Notes under the pieces: model-generated
What the model saw: only the letters and a program-made list of their open reading frames with translations
Database searches by the model: none
Told to the model about the DNA's origin: nothing
Assembly: GCA_947044365.1 (NCBI GenBank)
Contig: OX345636.1
Coordinates: 4,484,001-4,548,000, forward strand
From: Petrosia ficiformis
Lineage: Eukaryota > Porifera > Demospongiae > Haplosclerida > Petrosiidae
Direction: 5' to 3'
DNA: 64,000 nucleotides
Shown here: piece by piece, positions 44,463-58,752 of the stretch
How the letters are laid out: every line of letters starts with the position of its first letter
Position numbering within the stretch: the stretch's first letter is position 1
Translations under genes and position numbers: made by a program

Positions 44463-46713
44463 TGTAAAAGGCCCCAGCTGCCTACATATGCTCTAAACAC
44501 CTAGGGAATGTGCAGCTGGGGATTCTGTTATCACAAAAATTAAACCTGCTTACTATTGGTTATATAGACATAAAGTCTATATATCTCACGTCAACGTCTA
44601 AAATCTCAACTTGTCAACTTGCATGGAGTTCACATTGAAATAAAGTTCGTGTCAATGTGAGGGATTTAGTATCAATTGAAACCCATCTCAGTTTGGGTTT
44701 TTCTCTGTAAGATGTTATAGTTAAATATGGTGGAAAGTTGATGTACTGTTCTTTGGGCTTCAATGTTTATATTGCCTGTTGCATTCTGAAGAAAAGGTGT
44801 TAATCAGACATTTCTAGAACATCATCATTCAGGCTGTAGTTGCGTCACTACAATGAAAAATGCATCACGTTCAAAATGATGCAGTGAATATCAAAACATT
44901 CCAAAATATGAACTCAGTAAATAAAATTACACCAAGCATATCAGAATTGTGAAGGATTAAGTGCTTGCTTTTCAGTGATATTCAGAAACAAACGACAGTG
45001 AGTATAATTATTAAACTAAGTACGTATAATTACACACTTCATTTTATAATAATGAAGACTCTGAATACGCTCACAATCTTTCTAAAGATTGCATGTGTCC
45101 TTCAAAGTTCAGTTACAATTATCAACTTTTTCTTAGAAATGGTTCACTGTGCTAGACTATTGAAATTTTCTAACCCAACTTACATCTGTCTTGAACCATA
45201 ACATCTGGTGCCAAGCCAAAGAGTTTTGATGTCGATATGAACTTCAATTCCACATGAGATCTCACAAGTGGAAGTGAGATAGACTTTACATTTACCTATA
45301 ATTACTATGGCTGGTTAGCTAATGAATAATAATTATTATAGTTGTAACGGGGTTCCAATTCAGAATTAGTTATATCTCTTCAAATAAGAAATACATAATA
45401 TTTATACAAAAAGATGATGTAAAATAGAAAGTTCCAGAAGGTTAACCAAAAGCAGGTGCAGTACACTTACATAAATCAATATCCTTGGGTTGTTGAACCT
45501 ATTTCCTAAAACATCTCAGCCCAAGTCATTACCTCATAACATATTGAAGAAGTAGCTAACTAAAATACATTACTAATAATGTCCACATAGCAGTGGTGGT
45601 ACCTGGGCAAAGAATTAGCTAGCTACTCCACTGCATCTCTGCATATGCTTTAGTCTTGCATGCCAGCCCTTCACCTTTTTACGACAAGTGGCTGGCTTGA
45701 AATGCCTATGCCTGTTTCTCTACTTTATATATAGCGATAATCTCTGACCATCTAGATCTTGCTATTCATAAATCACTCAGAATAAAAAGATATGTGTGTA
45801 TTTAAACTTATCTGATATTCGCTGAAAAATGACATGACTCCTCCTATTTCTATAGAACTCTCATGACACAATTTACTGGCGATTTGTCAGGACACAATAT
45901 TCTCTTGTAACTCAATCAAGTTTCAGTCCTGACTATTTAACTTCTGATATTATCCCACATATGCATGACTGACTTGCTGAGGAGACCCATTGATGAAAGT
46001 TTATCAGCACTGGTACAGTGTTCCCAAAATGTTTGGTTGTGTAGATTACTCTGTCTTTTGCCCTTATTAGTTGTAAATGGCTTACCTCTGCATTGGCTCA
46101 CTATATACCAGTATACCAGGAGTGCATTTTTTCCATCATGCGCTCCTGAGTATACCTACATGACAGGTCAAAAAGTGCATGCATCTATAGTTAGCAAATA
46201 CTCTCAGTTGCCATAAAGCTATATTTTGTAGCTATTACTTTTCATATGCAATTGTAATAATGACCAGTCATTCAAAAACACACTTAATTGCTAACAACGC
46301 CTCCGGTCCATCGAACAAAGCCCTCCATCAAATATTGAATTCAATGAAATCTAAGGCTCAATGTCCTCATGACTACTACTTTTCCATTTCCCTTTTAAGC
46401 CTCACAATTATAAATAACTACATTTTTTTTACTCTGAAGATGTAACCTTCTTACTACACTAATCACAAGAATTGAAAAATAGATTTTTAAGAAGTATAAT
46501 TTTGATTTAAAACTTTCAAAAAAATTACAAGCAAAATTAAAAACATGTATTGAAAAATCAGGCAGTGCACATTTCCATGTGCTATCAAAATACATGCAAA
46601 AATGCAAAAGTCTATACACTGACAAACTAATCACTATAGCTGAAATACAAATTAACACACTTGTTAAAAAATGTACACACTCAATAAAAATGTTTAATGA
46701 ACAAATCCATTTG
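44463..46713. other. Intergenic region, no recognised gene
   Basis: AT-rich with short uninformative frames up to about 46215. From about 46220 it is the duplicated 3' flank of membrane-protein copy 3 (matches 25020-25500). Confidence 0.6.
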
Positions 46714-49700
46714 TTAGTTTTCTTGCAGAATATGAATTAGTGGCTCACGTTCACAATCATTAATAATAAAGGAATCAATAACTTGAGGAGGAGGAAATTG
46801 TTGAACGTTGTTCTGCCGTGCTGTACACTTGTCTTTCCAGCAATTGTAAAGCCTCTTGACTAACGAGTACAGTCTAGTTCGAACTGTTATTATACCGATT
46901 GCTCCAACACTAATGAAGCAAAGAGGAATCATTACAAATAAATAAATTATCACTTCTATGATTATACTAGAGTCCGATATAGTTTGGTTCTGATCTGATA
47001 ATAAAGTGGTGAGGAACACAAGATCGAATAGGAGACATGTGTCACACATATTTAGCCATTTGTTAGTTTTCTTGCAGAAAAGGCTGAACTAGACAATGAG
47101 CTAATGTTACTGCTAGGATGACAGTTTGAAATATGACATACCAGTGCAAAGACACTTGTATTGTTATCCATGAGCACACGTACACAACTCCATACCATTG
47201 ATATTTATCATGATAACAAGACTGTAACTCATCAAGTAGAGGTTTCATATGATGGAAATTAAAACATTGTGAAAGAACCATCAGAAATACCAAGACACCA
47301 AGTGATATCATTATTAATAATGCTATAATCCATAAAGGAATGTGAGCTTTGTGAAGATACGAAAAGTCTGGTTGTAGAAGAACAACTGTATTTCCAGTGA
47401 AATATACTGGAGTAAGAAGCAGAATTGATGTATGGATCATTGACCAATAAGATACCAGGATAAGTATACACATAGCCTGCATTGGAGATTTTTGAAGTGT
47501 AAGGAATTTTCTGGGACATTTCTGAGCTATAAACACTGTAGAGAGTAGAACTAAAAACATAATGATAGGATTTAGGAACTGGAAGAATGTACTGTAAAGA
47601 GGATTCATTGATGGAAAGAAACACCATGGAATAAAACCAAATGCTTTAAATTTAAGTAGAACACTAGCTGCAAATACAGATACTATTTTGTCCAGTGTTG
47701 GGTATTGTCCTAATGGTAATTGACTAAGAACAGCCAGAAAGAATAAAGGTCCATAAAGATATCCTGAACCAATATCTGATTGGATTTTAACAACCAATAT
47801 AAGGAAGATTCCAATTAACAAAGGGAATGTAATAGTTAACATTAATAACACGAATGGATGCCATGTCTTACAAAGACTGATATCGATGCACTTCAGAGCA
47901 AAGTAAGTGAACGTCTTGTTTTCAGCACAATTCACACATAATGTTCCACCATGTCCATCATGACACTGATCATCTTGAATCTGAGGGAGAACAATATATT
48001 CTACATTAGCAGGACATGCCTTCCTTATGAAGTTACAGTTTGAATGATATGGGCAAGGTGTTACAATGGGATTATCAATATTGTGTGTATACCAGTATCC
48101 CTTCCTAATACAAACTTGTCCATTTTGAGCTGAACACCAGAATGTGTCACTATTATTGACAGCACATCTACACTGTTTAGCATGCTTGTCATATACTAGA
48201 CCAAGAGGACAGTCTATTCAGTGTATCTTAATGTTAGCAATTGCTCTATTCATTCCAGCTGGAGGATCTCTACACTGAAAGTACAGTTTAATTAAATCTT
48301 TGCTTGACTTTTGATGAATTGAGTGAAATGAAGATTGAATTACTAGTCCAGTGTCTATGACATCTGATGATAGAAACACTGTTGGAGGACCAGCTAAATG
48401 GATGTTTTTTGATGTACAGACAAGCTTGTCAGCACAACCAAGAAAAGCATCAGCAACACATGTTGAATCAGTGCCATTACAATCAAATACACTAAAATTC
48501 AGTTGTATGTTTTTTCCTTGAAATATCTCAATTATTTTATTGGATATATTAATATTAGTAGGATAAGATACAATCAATGGATCTGTATCCCATGTGATAG
48601 TAGCCATACGATATGCATGACAGTGACACCAACTTTGGTATGAGTAAACATTACCAGTACTGGCAAAATTTCCAGAAAATATTATATAAAATGCAGTAGT
48701 CTGTAGTCCATCTATTAAACAATTGTAATATATATTATAGGTTTTACCAATGTATACAGCACCTCCATATCGAGCAGTATTGTTAGAAAATACAACTTTT
48801 GAGTTTTCACACATTGTGACTGTTGTATCACTATCAAAATATATACCTCCTCCATACATAGCAAAGTTGTTCTGAAATGTATTTGTAGCCATAAAATGAA
48901 CGTAAGTAGAAAATAAAGCTAGAGGAGTTGCTGCATTTTTCACAAATGCAACATTCTTCATCCGAAATAATCCACCATTGATATAAACTACACCATATGG
49001 CTCATCATCGGCTATGTCAAATTGTGGTATTGAGTTATTCACAATAATTATGTGTATTCATTAGAGTGATGTTAACATCAGACGAATTTGTACATGAAAG
49101 TTTGTTTAGAAATAATATAATATTATTGTTTGCCATGTTTGAAGAAATGTTTGTGTTGCTTATTTCAAATTTTAAATATACAGCTGTGTTGTTATTAAAG
49201 CTACAGGTAGTAATACTATAATTAATTTCTTGTGCTTCAAAGCACACCCCTATGCCTAGTAAAACAAATGGGATATGATAGCTTTTAAAGGTGCCTTGTT
49301 CAATTGTAATTTTACTAGCACAAAGAAGAGTTCATAAAAACAGCAGTATTCATGTTCTTAGCAAAACCAAAGATTCTGCACCTTGAGATGAAGAGGTTTG
49401 AAAATTGGTATGCTGAATTATTACTGTCTCGACATTTAAGAAGTTTAATACCCATTCACTGTTACAGTAATAAGAATATTTTATTACAGCATTTTTAAAC
49501 ATGACTTGTTTGAATGAAGAAAATGATACGCTTCCAAAAATCAATAAGAGATTTTCAAATGTCATATTTGATGAACCTCTTGAATTAATCTGGATACTAC
49601 CAAACGATACATTTATCATCTGCACATTAATGCTACTCACATGTAAAGACTGGTTCTTTCTAAACACTATATCGACTTTACTGTTTATAACTCGTGGCTG

Positions 49701-49930
49701 GTAATCAAGTATTATTATCACACAGTTGTCATTACAAGAAATATGAGCATTCAAAAGAACATAAGTAAAACTATGACAAGGATTGTCAATACCAGCATTG
49801 AAACATGATATATGTTATCAATACGAGTTGTACTTACTTAAGTAAGTCCATCTTCATGTTGAACCTCACCACACTTCATAATTCCAATAACAATGAAAGT
49901 CAGGAACACACACCAGTGAACTGTATCCAT
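46714..49930 (-). pseudogene. Beta-helix / multi-pass membrane protein, copy 3 (disrupted)
   Basis: The start ATG at 49930 gives MDTVHWCVFLTF, but codon 33 is TAA where copy 2 has TAT. Further breaks: deletion near 49325; an approximately 230-bp deletion near 49165 that joins AVYL to KFEISNTN; an insertion near 49045; a TTA-to-TGA nonsense change at about 48215 in HLIDC; and an insertion near 47062-47085 that ends the frame at QPFLQEN. The stretches 48214-47063 and 47049-46714 otherwise keep the Cys-rich region, membrane segments and CEREPLI tail. It is closest to copy 2 in sequence. Clearly non-functional as a full-length protein. Confidence 0.9.
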
Positions 49931-50599
49931 TATGCACTTTAAAACAAATTTGATACCTTATATGTAGCAACCTTTATTACATGTGTACAATAAAATGGTG
50001 TGTTATTATCATAGTTGTTTTGGCAATAATTATCATTTGTTTCATTTTCAGTTTTGATATGATAAATGTCTGCTTTGAATATTAGCATTGATATATTTAT
50101 ATAATCTACTAATGCATTTTTTAACAACATTGCAATGTCTGGAAATGGTGTTTTGATAGTGATGCACATCTTAAGAATAATTATTATGGAGGTGATGTAC
50201 TAATAATCATTTGTTATCAACAGTGTTATGTTATTTTGGAAATAGAATTCGACTATTTTGTTTCATTAATTTTACAGCATTGATATATTCTGCAGGAATG
50301 GTGTCCAGAAAGAGACAGTGCTCAAAATTTACTACAATATTATAATTATTTTTTATTGAAATTCCTACATCCTCTTTCGTTTTTAAAAATGTTTTTTTTA
50401 TTATTCTTGTTTCGATTCTATTTTTAAATCACTCGGTATAATAATTTGCTGGTAAAATGTTGATAAAAATGTGATGACTATTCTGTTTTTATTTACAGGA
50501 TTGATATTTTCTGCAGGAATTATGTCCAGGAGGAGATAACTCAAAATTTACTGCAATTATGTAATTATTCCTTAATCCTTATTTAAATTAATAATTGCA

Positions 50600-50697
50600 A
50601 TATGTAATATATTATATATAATTATATATATTATATATATTAATACTGATGGTATATTAAAATATATATTATATATATATATATATATAATTATATA

Positions 50698-50746
<49 letters not shown>

Positions 50747-50756
50747 ATATAATATA
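50600..50756. repeat. AT-rich simple repeat
   Basis: Interrupted TA dinucleotide tracts. Confidence 0.9.
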
Positions 50757-51008
50757 TGTCTCTAATTATTAGTTGAACAATCAATATTTGCAGTGGTTCA
50801 TAAATAAAGAGTATGTTAGTTATGACATTATAATATTAGAACAGCTTTATGTGTGTATGCACTTAGAGGATGTTATGAGGAAATTACTTAACGAGAGACA
50901 ATGTTTTATTAGTATCACACCCACAATACCTTTTGTCTTATATAGAGAATAATTCACAATTACTAATCTTTATTCATACAGTAACACACTATTATCATAG
51001 TTATCAGC

Positions 51009-51036
51009 GAAATGGACACCAGTGGACTGCATCCAT
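51009..51036 (-). pseudogene. Orphan 5' stub of membrane-protein family
   Basis: The ATG at 51036 gives MDAVHWCPF, matching MDTVHWCVF of copy 3, and is followed to the right by the family's shared 5' flank. No further coding sequence follows: only the start of the gene remains. Confidence 0.6.
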
Positions 51037-53868
51037 TATGCACTTTAAAATGAATTCCATTCCATTATATGTAGCAACATTTATTACATGTGTACAATAT
51101 TATCACTTATTAATTTTACTAAATGGTGTGTTATTATTACAGTTGTTTTGGCAGTACAATTTGGTTTAGTTTCAGTTTTGATATGGAAAACGTCTGCTTT
51201 GAATATTTATTAGTATTAGAATCTGCTAATGAGTTTTTAAACAACGTTGTAATATGTGGATGTGGTATTGTGATAGTGATGGAATTGTCATATATAAGAA
51301 ACTCAAAAGTAGTGTTTGTGAACACTGAACAGCACATCTCAATAATATTACGGAGATACTGTATTAATACATGTATCAACATTTATTACATGTGTACAAT
51401 ATATGTATTTTGAGCAAAATACTTAAAGGAAGACAATGTTATATTATTATCACACCCACAGTACTTTTGTCAATTGCTACTCATTATGTAAAACATAGCA
51501 GTATTATTATTTTATACCTTGGTTCATGTGTGACACCTTTGATAATGATTTTCACAAGAGTGTTACGTTATTTTGAAAAAATAATTAGTTTTAGTTGAAG
51601 TTATGGTTTTGATATGGAAAATTACGGGCTTTGATTATCAGTACTTTTACCAAAACATGGTTTTCCATGGTATATTGATTTTGATAATTCTCATGTTTAG
51701 TATTGCTTTTAGTATTCACTACACATTTTAAACAACAAACCTGATGGCCAAAATATCATAACACAATTTACATAAAATGTGATCATGATGATAACAATAA
51801 ACACATGTATACCACTTTATTAAATGATGAGACAGTACAGATATCCTAACCAATTTTTGCCCTAGCTATAATTATAAAGCCAGGTTGTGAGTGCATGCGC
51901 GTACCGTATGTATGAATACACTGTGAAACATGATTTACAAATGCACTATCCATTCTGAAATTTCGTGAATTGACTACAGGTAGACAAATTGATTGTCAGC
52001 ATTGAGTTCAATTGCTGGTACTGGATAGACAATAATACAGACCTGACAAAATGTGTGATTCAAACTACGTATATAATAATTTATACAGTAACATGACAAT
52101 TATAGAATTCTATACAATGAATGGTCAACTTAACTCAATTAACAATTCTATATTAGTTGAACAATCAATATTTTTACAATGATTCATAATTAAAACTTTT
52201 ATGAGTTTAAAATAGTTGTGATACTATATTTCTCAACTCTTTTCAGAATGGATTTTAGTTTTGATTAATGGCACTACCAAAGTTTCAAAATAGATATCAT
52301 TGTCATAAATAAATGATTCAACTGTTATATAAGCTGTATTCAAATGTTGCATTCATTTGTTTAACTGTTGTAAAAACTATATTACTATCACACCCACAAT
52401 ACTTTATGACAATTATTTTTTTAATAATATTATAATTAAAGAGAAGAATTGATATTCACTAATCAGTTATTATTATGATGACATAAGCACAATGATGATA
52501 ATAATGCTATTATTATTGCTTTGACACAAATACAAGAGGATACAAATGAAGTGTGTAATAATTATATGATATTATAAAATCATGTGTATACATAATTATA
52601 TTATATATAATTATGTTATGTTATCAGTACTGTTGTAATTAGCAATAGTTAGCTTTTTTAGGGGACACCTCAATCTATTTTGGGAAATGAGCATATTTAA
52701 AGGGGAGGGGTTTTCGGCAATGGCATTGAAACACTGCGAAAGAAATGTCTATTCAGTCTGAGACAAAGAGTCATGAAAGATTGTTAAGAAAGGATATATT
52801 CACATATGTTAAACCATGATTCATAGTTTTTATTATTATAAATTATATAGCTATGTATGTGTATATTATTTAATATGTATATGAATTATTTATTTTCCAT
52901 TCATTTTTTGTTATAGTGTTTTGTAAATGTGACGCAACATAGCTTTAGTTTCACTTTTGTTGTTATATACTGTAAATGTAACAATAACAACTTAATCTCT
53001 CAATATTATTATTATTTAGAGATCATAATTAATTTTATATATGCATGATATAAATGACAATAAACACATGAAACAGTTCATAATGACAAGATACCTGATA
53101 CAATGCATTACAGACAATATAACACCTTTCTTCCATAACTGTTTCAGCTATATAGCTAATGATTGTGAGAACCATAATTCAAAAGTATCTATATATCATC
53201 AGTTCTGAATTATTAAATTAAAATTAATGCAATATAATTATAATAATTACTCTCAGATTAAGGAGTGATTATACATGGAATCTCACAAAGCTCTATTTTT
53301 GGGCTATTGCTTTTTTGCATATGTATTAATACCACCCCATATATGTAAGTCACTCGAGGATACATTTATTCACTAACAATACCTCTATCCATCCAACAAA
53401 GAACTCCATCAATTGATGAAGTTGACGACACTAGCTCTTCATGAATGAGATTCATAATTATACTTCATGGAACAACTCTCTTCTCTGATGTTTCATATTC
53501 TCATGACTGCTAGCTTTTAATCTCTTTCCTCTTTATAAGCATGAGACCATGATTATTTTCACTCTCAAAACGTAACATGGCCACTACATTAATCATAAAA
53601 TTTGAGAACTAAATTTTTAATGAGTATAATATTAATTAAAAAAAACATGAATTTACAACTATTATTACTTTGAAATTAAATAGGAAATGCACATATCCAT
53701 ATGCTATCAAACGTCTTGCAAAAATGAAAACGTTTACACACAAACTAACTTATAAACTATAGTTAAAATAATTATATTAATTATTAAAAATGAACACACT
53801 TGTAAAATAAAGGAAAAATATTATACATACACACTCAAAATAATTAAGTTAACAAACAAATTCATTCG

Positions 53869-56800
53869 TTAGTTTTCTTGCAGAATATGAATTAGTGGCT
53901 CACGTTCAGAATCATTAATAATAAAGGAATCAATAACTTGAGGAGGAGCAAATTGTTGAACATTGTTCTGCCGTGCTGTACACATGTCTTTCCACCAATT
54001 GTAGAGCCTCTTGACTAATGAGAATAGTCCAGTTCGAATGATTATTATACCGATTGCTCCAACACTAATGAAGCAAAGAGGAATCATTACCAATAAATAA
54101 ATCATTACTTCTATGATTATACTAGAGTCCAATATGATTTGGTTCTGATCTGATAATAAAGCTGTGAGGAACACAAGATCGAATAGGAGATATGTGTCAC
54201 ACATATTTAGCCATTTCTTCTTATAAGGCTGAACTAGACAATGAGCTAATGTTACTGCTAATACAACAGTTTGAAATATGACATACCAGTACAATGCTCC
54301 TTGTATTGTTATCCATGTGCCCACATACACAACACCATACCATCGATATTTATCATGATAACAAGACTGTAACTCATGAAGTAGAGGTTTCATACGATGG
54401 AAATTAAAACATTTGGAAAGAACAATCAGAAATATCAAGACACAAAGTGATATCATTATTAATAATGCTATAATCCATAAAGGAATGTGAGCCTTGTGAA
54501 GATATAGAAGGTCTGGTTGTAGAAGAACAACTGTATTTTCATTGAAATATACTGGAGTGAGAAGCAGAATTGATGTACGGATTAAAGACCAATAAGATAC
54601 CAGGATAAGTATACACATAGCCTGCATTGGAGATTTTTGAAGTGTAAGAAATTTGCTTGGATATTTCTGAGCTATAAACACTGTTGTGAGTAGAACTACA
54701 AACATAATGATAGGATTTATAAACTGTAAGAATATACTATAAAGGGGATTCATTGATGGAAAGAAACACCATGGAATAAAACCAAATGCTTTAAACTGAA
54801 GTAGAACACTAGCTGCAAATACAGATACTATTTTGTCCAGTGTTGGGTACTGTCCTAATGGTAATTGACTAAGAACAGCAAGAAAGAATAAAGGTCCATA
54901 AAGATATCCTGAACCAATATCTGATTGGATTTTAACAACCAATATAAGGAAGATTCCAATTAACAAAGGGAATGTAATAGTTAACAATAACAACACGAAT
55001 GGATGCCATGTCTTACAAAGACTGATATCGATGCACTTCAGAGCAAAGTAAGTGAAAGTCTTGTTTTCAGCACAATTGACACATAATGTTCCACCATGTC
55101 CATCATGACACTGATCATCTTGAATCAGAGGGAGAACAATATATTCTACATCAGTAGGACATGCTTTCCTCTTGAAGTTACAGTTTGAATGATATGGGCA
55201 AGGTGTTACAATGGGTTTATCAAGGTTGTGTGTATACCAGTATCCCTTCCTAATACAAACATGCCCCTGTTCAACTGAACACAAAAATGTTACGCTATTA
55301 TTAACAGCACATCTACACTGTTTCATATCAGTGTCATACACTAGACCAAGAGGACAGTCTATTAAGTGTATCTCAATGTTAGAAGTTGTTCCATTCATTC
55401 TAGGTGGAGGTTTTCTACACCAAAAATAAAGTTTTGTTGATTCTTTGCTTGAATTTTGATGAATTGAGTCAAATGAAGATTGAATTATATACTAGTCCAG
55501 TGTCTATGACATTTGATGATAGAAAAACTGTTGGAGGACCGGCTAAATGGATGTTTTTAGATGTACAGACAAGCTTGTCACCACAACCAAGAAAAACATC
55601 AGCAATACATGTTGAATCAGTCCCATTACAATCAAATACACTATAATTCAGTCGTATACTTTTTCCTGGGTATATCTCAAGTATTTTATTGGATATATTA
55701 GCGTTAGTAGGATAAGAGACAATTAATGGACCTGTATCCCACGTGATATTTAGTATATGATATGCATGATAGGGACAGCAACTTTGATATGAGTAAATGT
55801 TAGGACCAGTAGTACCAGCAGAATTTCCAGAAAATTTCAGGTAAGACTGACCAGACAGCCATACACAATTTTCATATATATAATGTTCACCAATATACAC
55901 AGCACCTCCATATATAGCTGTGTTGTTTACAAACACAACTTTTGAGTTTTCATACATTGTGACATTTGTATTATGATCCAAATATATACCTCCTCCATAC
56001 ACAGCAATGTTGTCATGAAACATGATTGTAGCTATAAAATAAGCAGAAGTAGAAACTAAAGCTAGAGGAGTTGCTCGATTTTGTAGAAATGTAACATTCT
56101 TTATCTGACATATTCCTCCCCCGATATAAACTACAGCATAATGCTCATGAAATTGCGGGATTGAGTTATTTACAATATTTGTATTCACAAGAGTGACATT
56201 ACACAAATTTTGGTAAAAATAGGGGTTTGGGAATGATACAATACTGTGGTTTGCAATGTTTGAGGAAATCTTTGTGTTATTAATTTGAAATTTAAAATGG
56301 CATGCTAATCCAGCAATAGCCGGTCCAACATTATTCTTAATTGTATTGTTATTAAGCAAGTAGTGAACTGAATGATTATTTAGAATGCTGGCACTAACAT
56401 AAATTAATACACTATATGTACCTACATGACATTTTGGATACTGAATAAGTGTATTTTCCTGAAAGATGGTGTTACTAATGGTAACAAAACCAGAATTGAA
56501 TTTTACTATCTCAGAAATGAATATTAAATATACAGCTGTGTTGTTATTAAAGCTACATGTAGTAATACTCCAATTAATTTCTTGTGGTGCATAGCAATCC
56601 CTTATCTTAAGCAAAGCAAACTGTACATGGTAGCTTTCAAAGATACATTGCTCAATTGTTATTGTTCTGGCACAAATATGTACTACAGAACCAAAGTTAC
56701 CAACGTTTCCCAAAAATGAGCAGTTTGTAAAAACAGCAGTATTCACCCTAGCTGAAACCAAAGCTGAACTCGTATTACATTCTGTACCTTGAGATAGGAA

Positions 56801-57331
56801 GGTTTGAAAATAGGTTTGTTGTATTATTACTGAATCAACACTTGTGAAGCACATTTTGCAATCAATGTTTGAGTAGTAGGAATATTTTACTACCACATTT
56901 TCAAACTTGACTTGTTGGAATGAAACAAACGATACACTTCCAAAAATCAATGTGAGATTTTGAAATGTCATATTTGATGAACCACTTGAATTAAGCTGGA
57001 TACTACCAAATGACACATTTACCATCTGTAAATTGACATGTTTACTCACATGTAATGACTGGTTCTTTCTAAACACTATATTGTTTATAATTTCTGACTG
57101 CGAATCAAGTATTATTATCACACAGTTGTCATCACAAGAAATATGAGCATCCAAAAGAACATAAGTAAAACTTTGGCAAGGATTGTGAAAACCAGCATTG
57201 AAACAAGATGTACTATCAATACCAACTGTACTTACATAAGTAATTCCATCTTCATGTTGAGCATCGCTACACTTCATGAATATGATAGAAATGAGTGCCA
57301 GGAACACACAACAGTGAACAGTATCCATCAT
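53869..57331 (-). CDS. Beta-helix / multi-pass membrane protein, copy 4 (one frameshift)
   Basis: The ATG at 57331 (MMDTVHCCVFLALI) opens 620 codons: signal segment, then beta-helix repeats (IAVYGGGIYLD, NTAIYGGAVYIG). Against copy 3, four extra bases near 55488 turn GLVIQSSF into GLVYNSIFI and a stop at 55469. The correct frame resumes without another lesion (SIHQNSSKEST) and runs to 53869: Cys-rich region (CPLGLVYD, GTLCVNC), about nine membrane segments with GSGYLYGPLFFLAV and QPYKKKWLN, and a tail ending SEREPLIHILQEN with the acidic dileucine motif. A full-length product would be about 1150 aa, like copy 1. It may be a recent pseudogene, a segregating null allele or an assembly error. 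The 620-codon first frame alone would give a secreted beta-helix protein. Confidence 0.8.
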
Positions 57332-58119
57332 GCATATAGTTCAAAATGAAGCTGATTCACTTACATCAACTATATTACTGAAGTGTATGATATTATACAT
57401 GTATATACTTATAAATATTATGTTGTGTTATGTTTTGGCAATAGAATTTGCTTTAGCTTTTGTTCTAGTTTTGTTGTGGAAAATAAGTCCTTTAGAATAT
57501 GTTTTAATATAATGATTTGGTATTGATAACAGCTTTTTGCATGCATAGAGGTTTAGTTTCACTTTTGGTATTACACTGTAAATGTGACAATAACAAATCT
57601 TGAAATTTCTAAGAACATAATGATGACAATAATTGCAAAAAAACATGTAACACAGAAAAAGAACAAGCAGATAGTTAATATAGTGCATTATACAGGCACC
57701 TTAAACCATTACTCAAGCCAGGTATAAGTGATTCTGTGTGGCATATAATTGAAAAGTATCCTAATCATTAAAAATAAATTTAATGATTTTGTAATTGTGG
57801 CATTTTTGTACTTTTAGTAGTACAATGTTTTGGTTCTCAATTTCACATGCGATACCTTACCAGAATACCTCCTTATGGTGATACCACAACAACACTATAG
57901 TTACCAGTGTTGGAAATATAATATCTTCATACAACTGATTTTAAAATTATGTTCATGAAACTGCTGTAGCTCAACGAACAGAGTGGCATAATTATGTATA
58001 TATTCCTAAGTGATGATGTGATCAATTGGTTCTATATACATAATTATACACAAGCTAAAGGCAAGTGCATGCATTACATAACTGACTAAAATATTACTGC
58101 ATGCATCAAAACATATACA

Positions 58120-58166
58120 TGTGAAATGAGGGCTAAGAACACACACCACTGAACAGTATTCATCAT
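58120..58166 (-). pseudogene. Orphan 5' stub of membrane-protein family
   Basis: The ATG at 58166 gives MMNTVQWCVFLALIS, nearly identical to the signal segment of copy 4 (MMDTVHCCVFLALIS). Similarity ends after about 15 codons. It is preceded by the shared 5' flank. Confidence 0.75.
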
Positions 58167-58699
58167 GTAAACAGTTCAATATGAAGCTGATTCCATCATA
58201 TCTACTATATTACGGATTGTATGATATTATATATGTTGTGTTATTCGCAATGTTGTTTTGGCAATAGAATTTGTTTTAGCTTTTGTTATAGTTTTGCTAT
58301 GGAAAATAAGTTCTTTGGAATATATTTAATATAATGATTTGGTATTAATAACAACTTTTATGCAATAGAGGTTTAGTTTCACTTTTAGTATTACTCTGTA
58401 CATATAACAACAACAACAATATTAGCAAAAAAAACATGTACCACAAAAAAAAAGGAAGATAATTGATATAGTGCACCTTAAAGCCATTATACTCAAGCTA
58501 GCTATAAGTGATCTTGTGTGGCATATAACTGAAAAGTATCCTAATCATTAATTCTTTCATTAATTCAAATCAATCAATAATTGATTAAAATCAGCGAAGT
58601 AATTAGTCTAATTAAGTCAATTAATGCAGAAAACTCCCTCCATTTGATAATCAATATCTATATATCTTGTGGTTCAATCACTGGCTTATTCCTTTTCTC

Positions 58700-58752
58700 A
58701 TCAAGAATAAAACCAACTTAACCAAGAACACGCAACAGGGTACTGTATCCAT
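58700..58752 (-). pseudogene. Orphan 5' stub of membrane-protein family
   Basis: The ATG at 58752 gives MDTVPCCVFLV, the same signal start, then diverges. The shared 5' flank follows on its right. Confidence 0.65.

Larger units (their letters stand above)
49931..53868. other. Duplicated 5' flanks, AT repeats and 3' flank of copy 4
   Basis: 49931-50160 resembles the 5' flanks at 28930-29070 and 51037-51320 (ACATGTGTACAATA, AAAATGGTGTGTTATTAT, GTTGTTTTGGCA). A local duplication (CTGCAGGAAT..GTCCAG..ACTCAAAATTTACT) lies at 50290 and 50510. An AT-rich block occupies 50600-50756. 53380-53868 matches the 3' flanks of copies 2 and 3. No gene seen. Confidence 0.65.
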
